Positions 1 through 11,232 of a stretch of 64,000 nucleotides of DNA are shown in pieces (the stretch's first letter is position 1; every line of letters begins with the position of its first letter). The stretch spans positions 372,001 through 436,000 of the forward strand of contig NW_026944388.1 of NCBI RefSeq assembly GCF_033439725.1, read 5' to 3'. Position numbers and translations under genes: made by a program. The notes under the pieces are model-generated. The model saw only the letters and a list, made by a program, of their open reading frames with translations. It did not search any database and was not told the origin of the DNA. Source of the stretch: Neurospora tetraspora. Its lineage: Eukaryota; Ascomycota; Sordariomycetes; Sordariales; Sordariaceae.

Positions 1-551
1 CTGCCGCCGTCCGAAGATAGTCGATGCCAATGAGGAAAGAATACGTCGACTAAGGGCATTATTGTAAAGAGGTCGGAGATGGTTTCCTCCTTCCGGGAAC
101 AGAGTGAGTTCTGTTTGATTACTGGAATGAGCGACCTGGACTGTGGTCACCAAGGTATCTGATACAAACTGTTAGTGCAAGCCACATTGTAGTAACGTGG
201 AAAGGTGCAGTTTGCTATCAGAAATCATCTAGCTGAAACGAACGAACGGTTGGCCTCGCCAAGCAGCACTTGGGAAAGAGCGAGACTCGTGCTGATCACC
301 TTCGACGAACGTCACCTCATTTCCACCTTCGCCGCCACCACCAACTCAACATTCTCCCCTCCAACATTAAACATTTCGATTTTTTCAAGCCAACAATGTG
401 ATAATGTTGGTGAGTCCGTCCAGTTGACCAGTCGAACTTTTTCAAGTAAGGGATAGATCGCTTAAGATAAAGCTGACTGATCACTTCGTTGTAGCGCACC
501 GCTTCTTTTGGAGAAATCCGCAACCTAATCGGGCGTCTTTTCGTCCACGGC
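1..551. other. upstream region of the alpha/beta hydrolase gene
   Basis: No gene is recognised here. An 83-codon open frame at 205-456 resembles no family and has low-complexity Ser/Thr content, so I treat it as chance. The stretch likely holds the promoter and 5' leader of the hydrolase gene that begins at 552. Confidence 0.4.
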
Positions 552-2005
552 ATGCTCGGGCACCGGCACCGGACCCGCTACGACAACGACGGCGGCATGA
601 TCCTCGGACCAGTATCGTACCTCGACTGTATCGTCTTTTGCATCTTGCTTGCGCCGCAGCTTATTTGGAATGTTGGTTTGGTACCGACCATCAAGTGCGT
701 GTTGGAAGCGCTGCCGTTTGTTTGTACGTCTTTCCTCACCTACCTTTCTTACATGTATAACAAGCACTGATGTGTGTTAAGTTGTTAACAACGGATGTGA
801 CTACATTAAATAGTGTTCAAACTCCCCATCCAGTTCATCTATGAAAGATGGCTCCTCTCTTATGACAAGCCACCGTTTGTTCGGAACGCTTCGCCGTTTG
901 AGGACTTTGTCATCAGATGTGTGCGGTACGCCTTTGCGAATATTCCGCCGAATATTGGACGGGTGTTTTTCTCCAAGGAAGTGGCGCTGCCGTTTTTGAG
1001 GTTCCGGATGTTAAGGCATGGGTATTTGAGGAGTCCTGTGCATTGGAGGGAACATGTCACCGTAAGTGCGATGCTGTTTAAGGTCGTGGATTGGGCTGAC
1101 GAGGGGGGATAGGCGGAATTCAGAGGCATATGGGTCATGAAAGATCCGCTGGCAACGCCGGATTTTGTTTTGTATTATGCTCATGGTAAGCCGAACAATC
1201 TTTCCCGGTCTATGATAACCTACTTTTGACTGATTTCTGGATAGGCGGCGGTTTCTCGATGGGCTCGGCCTACTTCTACCTCGAGTTTCTTCTGAGCTGG
1301 GTATCGGTGTTGTCTTCGTCCGGGTTCAAGAACCCCTCCATCTTCGCGCTAGACTATACACTCGTTCCTGATGCTTCATACCCTACTCAAATCCGAGAGG
1401 CGATCGAAGGATACAGATACGTTCTAAAGGTAGCACGCGATCCAGCCATCGTATGCGTCAGTGGTGACTCAGCGGGCGCAACACTGATTTTGAGCCTCTT
1501 GCTGCATCTCAGCTGCAAGGACGCCAGAGCAAAGAGATATGGAGTTGGCCTGCCAATGCCAGGTCTGGCCGTCTTGATCTCACCATGGACGACTCTTGTG
1601 TCCCCACGACACACCAACACGACAAGCGATTATCTAGACGCCGAGCAGCTGAGTACGTACGGAAAGCAGTTCTCCGGCAACAAAATCTCGTGGAGTGATC
1701 CGCTGGTATCGCCAGGATGCTGCCATGACGCGGCGTGGTGGAGGCGGGCAAGCCCGTCGAATGGCATCTTCATTACATACGGGGAGGAGGAGGTATTCTC
1801 ACCTGAGATTCACGATCTGATCGCGAGGCTCAACAAAGCAGGCTTGTGGGTTGGAAGCGAAGTTGAGCCAGGCGGCATCCACGCGTGGCCGGTGGCATCG
1901 CTGTTCCTCTCGACTGCCCGCGAAAAGAGGTTGAAGGGGGTGAATGACCTAACGACAGAGATTAGCAAACGACTCTCTGTTTCGGATGCGGCGAAAACAA
2001 GGTGA
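552..2005 (+). CDS. alpha/beta hydrolase fold-3 esterase/lipase (hormone-sensitive lipase-like)
   Basis: Four exons are proposed: 552-723, 814-1061, 1113-1185 and 1245-2005, giving about 417 residues. All junctions keep frame and use donors gtacgt, gtaagt and gtaag with YAG or TAG acceptors. The HGGGF oxyanion-hole motif is created exactly across the third intron, which supports the model strongly. The nucleophile elbow is GDSAG near residues 238-242, followed by an acidic patch (YGEEEVF) that may supply the catalytic acid, and GGIHAW supplies the histidine. The N-terminus is hydrophobic (SYLDCIVFCILLAPQLIW), which suggests a membrane anchor. The family hydrolyses esters or short lipids; the substrate cannot be read from sequence. 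An alternative start is the in-frame ATG at 597, which would remove an odd His/Arg-rich beginning. Confidence 0.85.
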
Positions 2006-4054
2006 AGGAGTAATAGATGTTCATTTTGTCAGATTAGATCAAGTTTTTGTGTGCCGTCATAGACATGCGGCGAAGATGACCCCTCAGTCCTGGTCGGACT
2101 CGGTTTCTTCAACGCCGTGTTCTTAGTCTCTGGAAAATCAAGGTGCTCTTGAGTATCATCATGCAAATGTGAGGTATATGTTCAATCCATGTGTGCGCCG
2201 GTGCAGACATGCCGAGATTGCGCTGCTGCTGAGATCTTACATTTTGCATAGTCTAGCAGCTCCGTAAACAGAGCGAAGTTGGTCATGATGCCCGTTGTGA
2301 ATCGGCTGATGCCGAAGCGAGGTTACAGATCCGTTCGTCGTAGCGGAAGGCAGCGTCCATAATCAACTCATCGCATCCCAGTGATGAAATGAGATGTGAC
2401 CGGGGCCAGCCTCCGTCATAATCCATGACCGACCGGATCTTGTAGCTGTATAGGTAGAAGAGGTTGAGGTTGATGGCTTCGACGTTGTCAAGGTCGAGGG
2501 CGGCGATGGACGAAATGAAAAGAGTGATGCAACCTGTGCCTGAAACGCACGGATGATTGTCGAAAGAGTGACCGAGACTTTTGCGAACTTGGAAATCAAA
2601 GATCGGCGCCGCCGCACTGCGTGTTTGTGCTTCAGAAGTTTGAAAGGCGCTTGAGGCGGTGCGACCCACAGAACATTTTATGTGAGCCAATCAGGCAACG
2701 GATAGAGTTGGCACTCGGAGCCCCCTGTAATCAATCATGCGAAGGAAGGAGTGGGCCCTGGCGTGCATATAAACGGGCTGGTCTCTCCGCCGTAGAGAGC
2801 GTCAGTCATGGTCAAGTTGCTTTCAGCTGACAGCACCTCGAACCCTTCACCTTACAACCCTGAGGCTGACACTCTTCGAGCCTTGAATAACCGTTCTGTG
2901 TTGCTCATCCGACAACTCTCTTCGATTCTCGTTCCATACGGTCAGCATCCCCATTCTCTCTTTCACCTTCCGGTCTTTACCAGTGTTATTGTCGTCATCA
3001 CCTACCTACACCACACACTCAAGTACGAGTCAACTTCTACCCCGCTCATTCCCCTTTTGCCCCCATCCGTTCCCAAGTCTACCAAGAGGTACCGGCTGTG
3101 GTTCCATGTACCGGACTGGTACCTGATTGAAAGGCCGAGAGCTCTTGGATGCTCTCCACTTCAACGACCGGGCAGGGCTGGACCGCAATGGATCATGTTG
3201 CGACCTCCAGACAGTAGGGCAACACAACCGACAGCAAAGACTATCTACCTACCCAGCCTTGCCACCCTTTGCCAGAAGAAGCCAAGTTGCCAGTCTCTCC
3301 TGGCATGCCCGTCTATTGTTCTTGTACGAGGTTATACCACGATTCACTTTTCTAGTTCGTCTGGTATATGCCTGCTGTGAGGCCACGAACACGTCTTCAT
3401 CCGTTCATTACCCTCAGCCTTTTTTTCATTCGGAGTCTTATTCACAAAATGCAACACAATCACATTCATCTGGAAATACTGGAGAGTGGTGCCTGCAAAA
3501 TCACAGCTGAATGACAGACAGCTTGCAAGGTGCCTTCCCAAACTGCATATAACCCCGCATCATCTCAGTCAGCCAAACACTGCCCCTTCAGGTTCTTTCC
3601 ATCCAAACCTCAAATGGAGGTTTCGCCATTGTCTTCATCCATCCAACCGCCACAAGAGTCATGAGTACACAAACAACGACATGAGGTTAACTGTTGGTTA
3701 CTGCCTTATAGATCCATCATCAGAATCATCAACCAGCTGTTATTGACTGGTGTGCTCCGTCTTCGGATCGAGTGAAGGCATCCACACCCAAGAGGTTCCC
3801 CTGCCCCACCAGTACTTACAAGGTACTTGCAACAAAGGGAGGAAGGCGCTCGGGGTACGTAAACAAAAGCAAGACGGAAGGGGAGGTGCGAACCAACCAA
3901 AGCGCCCATATAAGTCGCGGCGAGGGACGGCGGGACGAAAGCAGTCTGATTCATTTCCCATTCAAGCTACTTTCCTTCACAGAACTGAAGCTGCCCAGCC
4001 AGCCTTTCAAGCTTTTTATTCAAGCGCAACCACACAATCACAATCACCCAAATC
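2006..4054. other. intergenic region, no convincing gene
   Basis: About 2 kb lies between the hydrolase and the NC2-alpha-like gene. A TATAAA-like box near 2769 precedes an ATG at 2808 with 190 open codons, and an overlapping 135-codon frame lies on the minus strand at 2283-2690. Neither shows a known domain, a splice-supported extension or a conserved motif, so I do not call them genes. A second TATAAG box at about 3909-3914 sits some 145 bases upstream of the next start codon and is a plausible core promoter for that gene. Confidence 0.4.
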
Positions 4055-5266
4055 ATGTCGGGCATTGGCGCCTCGAGCTACGCACCCAGGTCTCCGGACC
4101 TCTCATCCTTATATAGCTCCGCCGGCCCCACTCACCAGCACTGGCAGACCCATTCCGAAGTCCTTCAAGTACCAGACCCCAAACCGTTATCACAGCAAAC
4201 ACTTTTTTCTCCGCAACACCAACACCACCACTTACAAGCGCAGTCGCAACCACAACTTCAACCTCTGCCCACCACCACCACCACCACAACTACCACCACC
4301 ACCACGACACAGCCCTCTGGCCCTTCTGCGAACACGTATCAAGACCATCGCGCTTCGCAATATTGGCAGAACTCGTCGCAGTATCTCCCACCACGCTCTC
4401 AGCCCGATCTCAGCTTCTCGACGAACCACTATTCGCAGCCGCAGCAATCCGAGCGCCCGTCTCGCATCCCCTTCACAAACAACCACGCGACAGGGATTTG
4501 GAACGCGCAACAGCAAGGTTCGCAACGCGACCTGCATCAATTGCAGAATCAACACCAGTATAGTTACAACCAACAGCAACCGCGGCAGCAACTACAACAA
4601 CAGGCTTATCCGCAGCTGTTCTCACATACGCAACCGCAAGACCATCAGCAGCAGCGCTTGACGCGATCGCAGGCACAACGGCCCCTCCAGCCTCTTCCCT
4701 CGCATACTTCTAATCCCAGTCCGCCACCGGCCCCCGAACAGACCAATATCCAAGCTGCGCCATCCGTAGCGGCGCAGACCACCAATACGATGCCACCCAA
4801 GCGAGCCGTCGCGCAAGCTGCGCAGCAACCCCAACCTTCTCCGATCCAGCCCTCGCCCGTAAAGACCAAGTTCCCAACGGCGCGCATCAAGCGCATCATG
4901 CAGGCGGACGAAGAGGTTGGCAAGGTCGCGCAACAGACGCCGATCGCAGTGGGCAAGGCACTCGAGCTGTTCATGGTACAACTGGTGACAAAAAGCGCAG
5001 ACATAGCGCGTGAGCGTAACTCGAAACGCGTATCGGCACAGATGCTCAAACAGGTCGTGGAGTCAGACGACCAGTGGGATTTCCTACGAGAAATCACCAG
5101 CAAGATAGAGAACGATGACAAGGAGAAGCCAGCAGCCTTTGCGAGTGGTGGCAGAGGCCGAGCAAAGGCAGAGAGCGAGAGCGAGGAAGAAGCCCAGCCA
5201 GAAAAGAAGGGCAGAGGAGGAGCCGGACGAGGAGGAGGGAGGGGGAGGAAGAAGTCTACCGCTTAG
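4055..5266 (+). CDS. bur6: NC2-alpha/DRAP1/Bur6-like histone-fold transcription corepressor with Gln-rich N-terminus
   Basis: This single-exon frame encodes 403 residues. Residues from about 270 to 355 form a CBF/NF-Y-type histone fold that begins [20 protein letters not shown] and includes [16 protein letters not shown] and the closing [10 protein letters not shown]. This pattern matches NC2-alpha (Bur6 in yeast, DRAP1 in animals) better than Dpb3/4 or HAP5. NC2-alpha pairs with NC2-beta (Dr1) and clamps TBP on promoters in the nucleus. The first 240 residues are unusually long for the family, rich in Gln, Pro, Ser and Thr, with a threonine run encoded by an ACC repeat near 4268-4309. The tail is acidic and then Arg/Gly-rich with a KKSTA end. 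A second in-frame start giving MPPKRAVAQ near 4790 would yield a protein of ordinary family length, so the true start is uncertain. Confidence 0.82.
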   Translation: MSGIGASSYAPRSPDLSSLYSSAGPTHQHWQTHSEVLQVPDPKPLSQQTLFSPQHQHHHLQAQSQPQLQPLPTTTTTTTTTTTTTQPSGPSANTYQDHRASQYWQNSSQYLPPRSQPDLSFSTNHYSQPQQSERPSRIPFTNNHATGIWNAQQQGSQRDLHQLQNQHQYSYNQQQPRQQLQQQAYPQLFSHTQPQDHQQQRLTRSQAQRPLQPLPSHTSNPSPPPAPEQTNIQAAPSVAAQTTNTMPPKRAVAQAAQQPQPSPIQPSPVKTKFPTARIKRIMQADEEVGKVAQQTPIAVGKALELFMVQLVTKSADIARERNSKRVSAQMLKQVVESDDQWDFLREITSKIENDDKEKPAAFASGGRGRAKAESESEEEAQPEKKGRGGAGRGGGRGRKKSTA

Positions 5267-6671
5267 AAAGCCAGCGGTCAAAGAAGAGCGAAGTTATAAC
5301 GCTTGAGGTTAGGCCGAAACACGATTAAACGAATGGAACGGTGGCGTTTCGGCATACTGGGTCACAAATGAGCATACATTGTCCGGCGTTCTCAACATGG
5401 AAACAAGTGGTTGGGATATGTCAACTCCTGTAAAGAACAAGTCGTAAACTATGGGCAGAGGTCCCGTTATCAGACTGGCATGGCATGGTGTTCGGTTTGG
5501 TCGGTCAGCCGAAGGCTCGGTGTTTGGGTGAACTGGACTGGTTTGTTTGGGTTGGGTAGCCAGCATGGTGTTGCTGGTGTTAGGCAGGGAAGGATACTCT
5601 GCTTTACGACCGACATGCGTTGATATTTCTCTTATTTTATCTCGGGGGAGTTGTTGAAAATCAAAGTTTATTTTACAAGCCTTGGTGAAAGCCATATCTC
5701 CGCCGAAGCATCTTTATTCCGCGAACTAAGGACGTTCCCATAGAAATGATCTTTTGCCTCCCGGTACGTCACAAGCCACTGTGACACGACAGCCTTTTCA
5801 GCTGACTTACAGCTCGAAGTCACAGTCACGCGGCGCAGCTCCTATCGAAGAAGCCAACAGAAGTTGCAAAGGTCGAGTGCCTTGACTGTATTGAGCGCGC
5901 AAGAGCAGGTATTGTTTTCCTTCAAGCTTGAAGAATATTTTGACATGGACAGACGATTTCTCACGATAGAGAGTGACAAGACCTTCGACATGAAGTGGAA
6001 AACACAAAGAATATGAACCATGTCGTAGATAAGGTAACTCGAATTACGTAGCCATGCCAGGAATGTCTCTCGAGCCGACGGGAGCCTAGAACAATCTTAT
6101 TTTCCGTCTACCACCTTCATTACGAATCCTCCAACAAACATGTGCATCACTAAGGTAAGTATACCCAGAATCCTGTACCTCCCTCACTCTAGTCAGACGG
6201 GCCGTATTGCCAGGCAGCCCTGTATGTCTTTTCGACATCAACGATGGCGGGCTGGTAGGTAGTCAGTAGTCAAGAAATAAGTCACAAGAGGTCGAGAAAG
6301 GAACAAGCTTCAAAACAACAGGCAGGAACACGGTCATACGACGACGGGGCGACGTCCTGGTGGATTGATTGCATCTGAATGTCACACAGCACCGGGGTCA
6401 CTAACGAGGCAGTCCAATAGGTCCTATAGGTCAAGACGATCTACACTAACCACTACACTAACCTCAATCGCTCACCCCGCGTTCCATACGCCCCGGTTCA
6501 GGCAGCTTAGTTTCCTTCTTATCTCTGTCCTACCCATCAAACCTTACCTTTACATCCGTCACTGTTACCACTAACCCGGCGGGCGACTTCTTCTCAGGAC
6601 ACATCGGACACATCGTGTACCTAACATGTGCCTCGAGAGATTGACCCGAGCGGCACCTGTTCAGGTTCAGG
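5267..6671. other. intergenic region
   Basis: No gene, RNA or repeat is recognised. Short open frames on both strands have no family resemblance. The left part should hold the 3' end of the Bur6-like transcript and the right part the promoter and leader of the gene starting at 6672. Confidence 0.4.
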
Positions 6672-9160
6672 ATGTCCGCCCAAGGCCGTTCACTACCTGC
6701 CAGCCTTCCGCCTCTTCCCGATGAGGCTTCTGTCCCCTTCTCGTCCTTGTTCGACAACTTCGATCTAGCTACGGTCGATTCAACAGTTCAGTTTGCCAAC
6801 AGGGGCATCTTTATCGCCTCAGATGGTCGTCGCTACCTCTTCCAGAGCATACCTGAGTCGGATACGCCAGTCGCTTCTCCGGCCAACTCGACTGCTCCGA
6901 GTAGCATACAGCCAGATACAAACCCAGCACAGTCGCCGCACGAGTTACACGACCGCAACAATGCCTCTCTCAGGGGACGACAGATGTCGAACGCAAGTTC
7001 GCGATCACAGGCTTCAAGTTTCCGGACAGCGCATAGTGGGCGTTATACCACTAACGTATCCCCTGCCGCCTTGGACATAGCCGGACCTCATTCCGCTACT
7101 ATTCCTCAGGACGTCACCAACATGATGTCCCACCTCAACATCAACCACTTCAACGGTGCGGCACCATACTTTGGAGAGTCTGATGGGGGCGTAGGACTTG
7201 CCGAGGTTCTCACGGAACGTGACACGGATCCATGGACCCCCGAGAGTCCTGTCGACAACAGACCTGTCTCTCCCCGAACCCCTTCTAACCAACATCGCCT
7301 GGAATCATTTCACCACGGCTACAATCAGTCCACACAATATATGCGTACATCAAATCTAACGGCCGGCTTGAGCACACCGGCAGCTCAAGCCACTTACAAT
7401 GGAGGTCATCAAGTCGACGGTATCAACTACGGCGGGTTTGTGACAGGCGCGAACTTTGCTTCTTCACAAGGGCCTCGTCGACAAGCACCGCCTACGGGAC
7501 CAGTCCTCGAGTCTTTGATGGAATCATCATATCCTCAATATCCAACGTCTCCGACTAGGCACTCTTCGATTCCGTACTCGCCTACGTCGCCCATCTTGTC
7601 GCCTGATTACGAGAAAGAGTTTGTCAGTTCTGACGGCGCATATGTTTACTCAAGCTCTCCTCACTCGGTTGTCCACGAGCCGTGCTCCTTATATCCTGGT
7701 CGTGGAAGGGGCGGTAGTGGGAGCGGAGTGTTTGTTGGAGCTGCGCAGAACAATGTGGTCAGTATAGGAACTTCGACTAACCGGCTTGATACCAGAACCG
7801 CAGTTGTTGTGGTTCCGGAACGACATGCTTCTTCGTTTTCGAGTGATAGCAGGAGTACGGGCCGAGATCACGTATTGCCGGGGGAGGATATTTTGTTTGA
7901 TGGGTGAGTTTATGTCCAGTCTCGAGAAACTGCTGCCTGCTAACGGAGACATGTGAAAGGCCAGTTAAGAGCGCGCCAACACTTGCGTCCTCGGCGTTTG
8001 AAGATGGAGAGCTCAAGATTTTCCGCAATACGACTACGAAAGATTTGAGGTTCCATTGCAGAGTTGGCACATATTCTGAGACTTTTTGGAGCGAGTTTTC
8101 ACCTTCTCATCCCTCCAAAAAAAAAAAAAAAAACCGATTAACTAACCCCCATAACAGTCAAAGCCCGAAACGCCCAACTCATCCCCGTCTACGCCTACGA
8201 CCCCCGCTTCCTCAACGTCATCTGCCTGCACGACAAAGAAACCGAAAAGTCCAACCCGGGCTACATGAACTCCTCTCCCATACCAGGATCAGGCAACGGA
8301 CACCCAAACGGCATCTACCAATTCCCCCGCCTCGCAGACCTCTGCCACTTCCAAGCCCAACTCACCGGCGAAAAGGTGCTGCTGGACATCAGCAACGTCA
8401 AGCTCATCCGCCTAAGTAAAGCGAACAACGGCGCAAGCGACACTTACTCGAGCGTGCGGCTGCAGATCTGGCATGAGGATCTAGATTCCACAAGCAGAAG
8501 AAGGGGGATGCAATCTGATAAGGCGAGTTTTGTGACGGCTGGTACGGCGCTGTCGGGACCGCTCCGCGATAGACAGGTTGCTAGTTCGAGCAAGTTGATT
8601 GTTTACTTGGGAAGGTTGGGGGAGTATGTGCAGACTTTTATTACGGATGATATTGAGGTGAAGGCGGAGGGGCAGACGAAGGTTAGGTTGAGGCCGAGGA
8701 GGGCGGGGGTTTTTAGTAGGGAGGGGAGTAGGTGGAAGGGGATTAAAGGTTTGTTCTTTGTGTGTTTTGTTGTTTGTCTCTTGCGTTTACAGCTGTTTAT
8801 CAGATTATGGCTAACGAATGGGTTGTGTACAGCACACATCGAGCAAAGAGACGGCTCAGAAATGGCCGGGTTCAATATCGACGGCCAACCACCCAACCCA
8901 GATGCCGAGTACGGTTATGATCTTTACAAGATGTTTGAGATTGAGTTTGAGAATCCGCCTAGTAAGTTTCCCTTCTTCAGAGCTTTCCTCGCTAAATGCT
9001 AATTAAAGGGGTGCTTCAAGGCCAAGACAGCTTCATCAGGAGATGGGGAGAAGTCATTGCCGAACGCAGACAGCAGAGAGAGAAATTGAAGGTCATTCAG
9101 GAGGAGTTGAAAGCGGTGGGAGGGTTGTATGGGAAGACGGCTATGGAGATTCGGATGTGA
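6672..9160 (+). CDS. conserved-looking fungal protein of unknown function, five exons, one probable GC-AG intron
   Basis: I propose exons 6672-7903, 7960-8090, 8158-8748, 8833-8961 and 9009-9160, about 744 residues. Introns 1, 3 and 4 use gtgagt, gtttgt and gtaagt donors. For intron 2 no GT donor gives the right frame, while gcgagt at 8091 matches the consensus of GC-AG introns, with a ttaactaac branch site and a cataacag acceptor. The first 400 residues are disordered (Ser, Pro, Asn-rich). The second half is compact, starting near IKARNAQLIPVYAYDPRF and containing LCHFQAQLTGEKVLLDISN, and ends in a basic helix (RRWGEVIAERRQQREKLK). I do not recognise the family and propose no function. Clean splicing in frame across five exons argues that it is a real gene. 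Confidence 0.72.
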
Positions 9161-11232
9161 TACCTATCTTACCACTGGCACATCAACTCTGGACTCTTGG
9201 TACTGGAGTATGTTGGAAGGACAGTGTCGACAGGGCATGCTGGGATATAATATTCTTGTAGATTTCTTTGGTGACCTTATCACACTCACTTGGGGAATTA
9301 TGGAATTCGGTGAGCGGGGAGTCAGGTGTCGGATCGGGATCGGGCTATATGGTCTTTTTTGTCATTCTATGTATGTGTTACGAGATACCAGGACTGGATG
9401 ATATTAGTTTGTATGTTTACTTACAGCTATGATAACCATGGGAACAGAGTTCTGTACACACTACCTAGGTATGTATCACAGCCGATATAACTGATGCCTA
9501 GGTCGATACCTAGGTATTCACAGGAAAAAAGCCCGCTACGTAACCAGAACGGCTGGACGAATAAGAACCTCGGAACATGTTTTAGCGATGGTTACCCGAT
9601 TAGGACGCTAGGGAGAGTGATTATTGGAATCGTGCAGGAGCAGCGGAAAATAAGCTACCCCATGCCATGCATTCCTCATCTCGTCACTAGGCTTAAAGAG
9701 GCAAGGTGGTGTATCACTCACTGTGGCCCTGTGGGAAAGATGGGGGGTTTTCTGGGGGGCTTTCTGGGGCGAAGCTTTGGGGGAGTTGGCGAAGCTTCTG
9801 ATCTCTCGAGTTATGAAGTACAAACTCGGAGCTGTGGTGTTCCCTACTGCCTGATGGTGTCGCTGTCGCTAACTCGCTGTCGATCACAACGAACGGAACA
9901 ACGGAAAACAGCGGACGAGAAAGCGCAGTGTTTCCGCTGAGAAACCCCAGATTGTTGTAACAGTCTTGGCTACATACCACCACGAGACTAGGCTACCTAT
10001 CACAGGACTGATGAACCGAGCAGGGTCCCCTCCCTCCCAGCTCCCACACTCTACAAACTGCAGAGGAAATCGTCCTGCACGCCTCTTTTGTCTCTTTGGG
10101 GATAGAGGACTTGGCGCTGTGATAGCGACGGTGGCAGGGCGACAGGGCGATTGAGACCTCCAATTATCGCCGTTAATTCACAGCCAGCTTTCCCGCCTGG
10201 GCTATCTTCTTCACAGGTGGTTCGTTGGTAAGAAACGTTCCTACCTCCAGCCACGAGACAAGAAGGCCAGGACTTCTTCCTTTTCACCTTCTGTGCTTCT
10301 TTCTTGTAGATTACCTCTACAGACGGGCCCCTAGAAACTGGACACAGCCGAGCCGGATCTGATCTCACCTCACGTTGTGTCTGCGTGTCTGCCTCTCTCG
10401 CTAATCAATCGCCAATAATCGCCAATGAACAAGCTGCTGTGTTCTGTGTGATGACGGAGTAGGTAATGTCAGTGAGGCTCTGAGCTGCAGTTATCCAGTG
10501 GTCTCAGTGGGTGTAACTTTTTGTGAATCGATAAAGGTGAGAAGAGTTCGCTTACCCATCCTCCGTCCTCGAGTGAGATCTCCCCATTTACTCTACCCTT
10601 GTGTGTTCTATGTGGCAACTGGTTGTGTTGCCCTCCTCCTCTTACTTGAGGGGGCACCTTGATTAACCAATCCACCAAGATCTAGACCTCCAATTACTCG
10701 ATTCGTTGACCGTGGGATACACAACGAACGGGTGAGACCTAACCTCTTTAACGGACGTTCACCTGAACTTGTCAAGTTACGCCTCACCTGCGGTCATCAT
10801 CCAGTTATCGTCCTTTCCTTGAGGGTTCGCTCAACCACTTCGAGGAGGCCCGCGGGCTGAGACCTGGATGACCTGAGCCGCATATCCTTCTTTCGACCTT
10901 CGGTCTCTGTGAAGAAGATCCTTTGAAAAACTCTTCTGGAATTTATTCTTCACAAGTTACTGGTTGATCGACTATCGAAAGAACATCAAACACCAATAAC
11001 TCCCGTCATCTGAACTGGACTGGAGACTAGACTGCATACACGCACGCCTGGCCCCTCGCGCTACGGTTGCGGTGCGCCTTGGGTTCGTTCGTTGTGTTCA
11101 GCCGCATTGCTCACTCCCCTCGATTTTTCGGTCACCAACTTGGACATCCAGTGGAATCTCCCAGAGTCCCAGCATTAACCGAAACCAAGACAAGACGGAG
11201 GAGGGACTGTCTGCAAAGTCAGTCGAGACAAG
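9161..11232. other. long intergenic region upstream of the permease gene
   Basis: About 2 kb without a recognisable gene. A 148-codon frame at 9494-9940 and several others show no domain. The stretch nearest the permease gene is pyrimidine-rich, as fungal leaders often are. Nothing else can be supported here. Confidence 0.4.

Noticed and set aside
2808-3380. 190-codon frame with an upstream TATA-like box
   Set aside because: No family resemblance, no splice support, and other frames overlap it; kept only as a note in the spacer entry.
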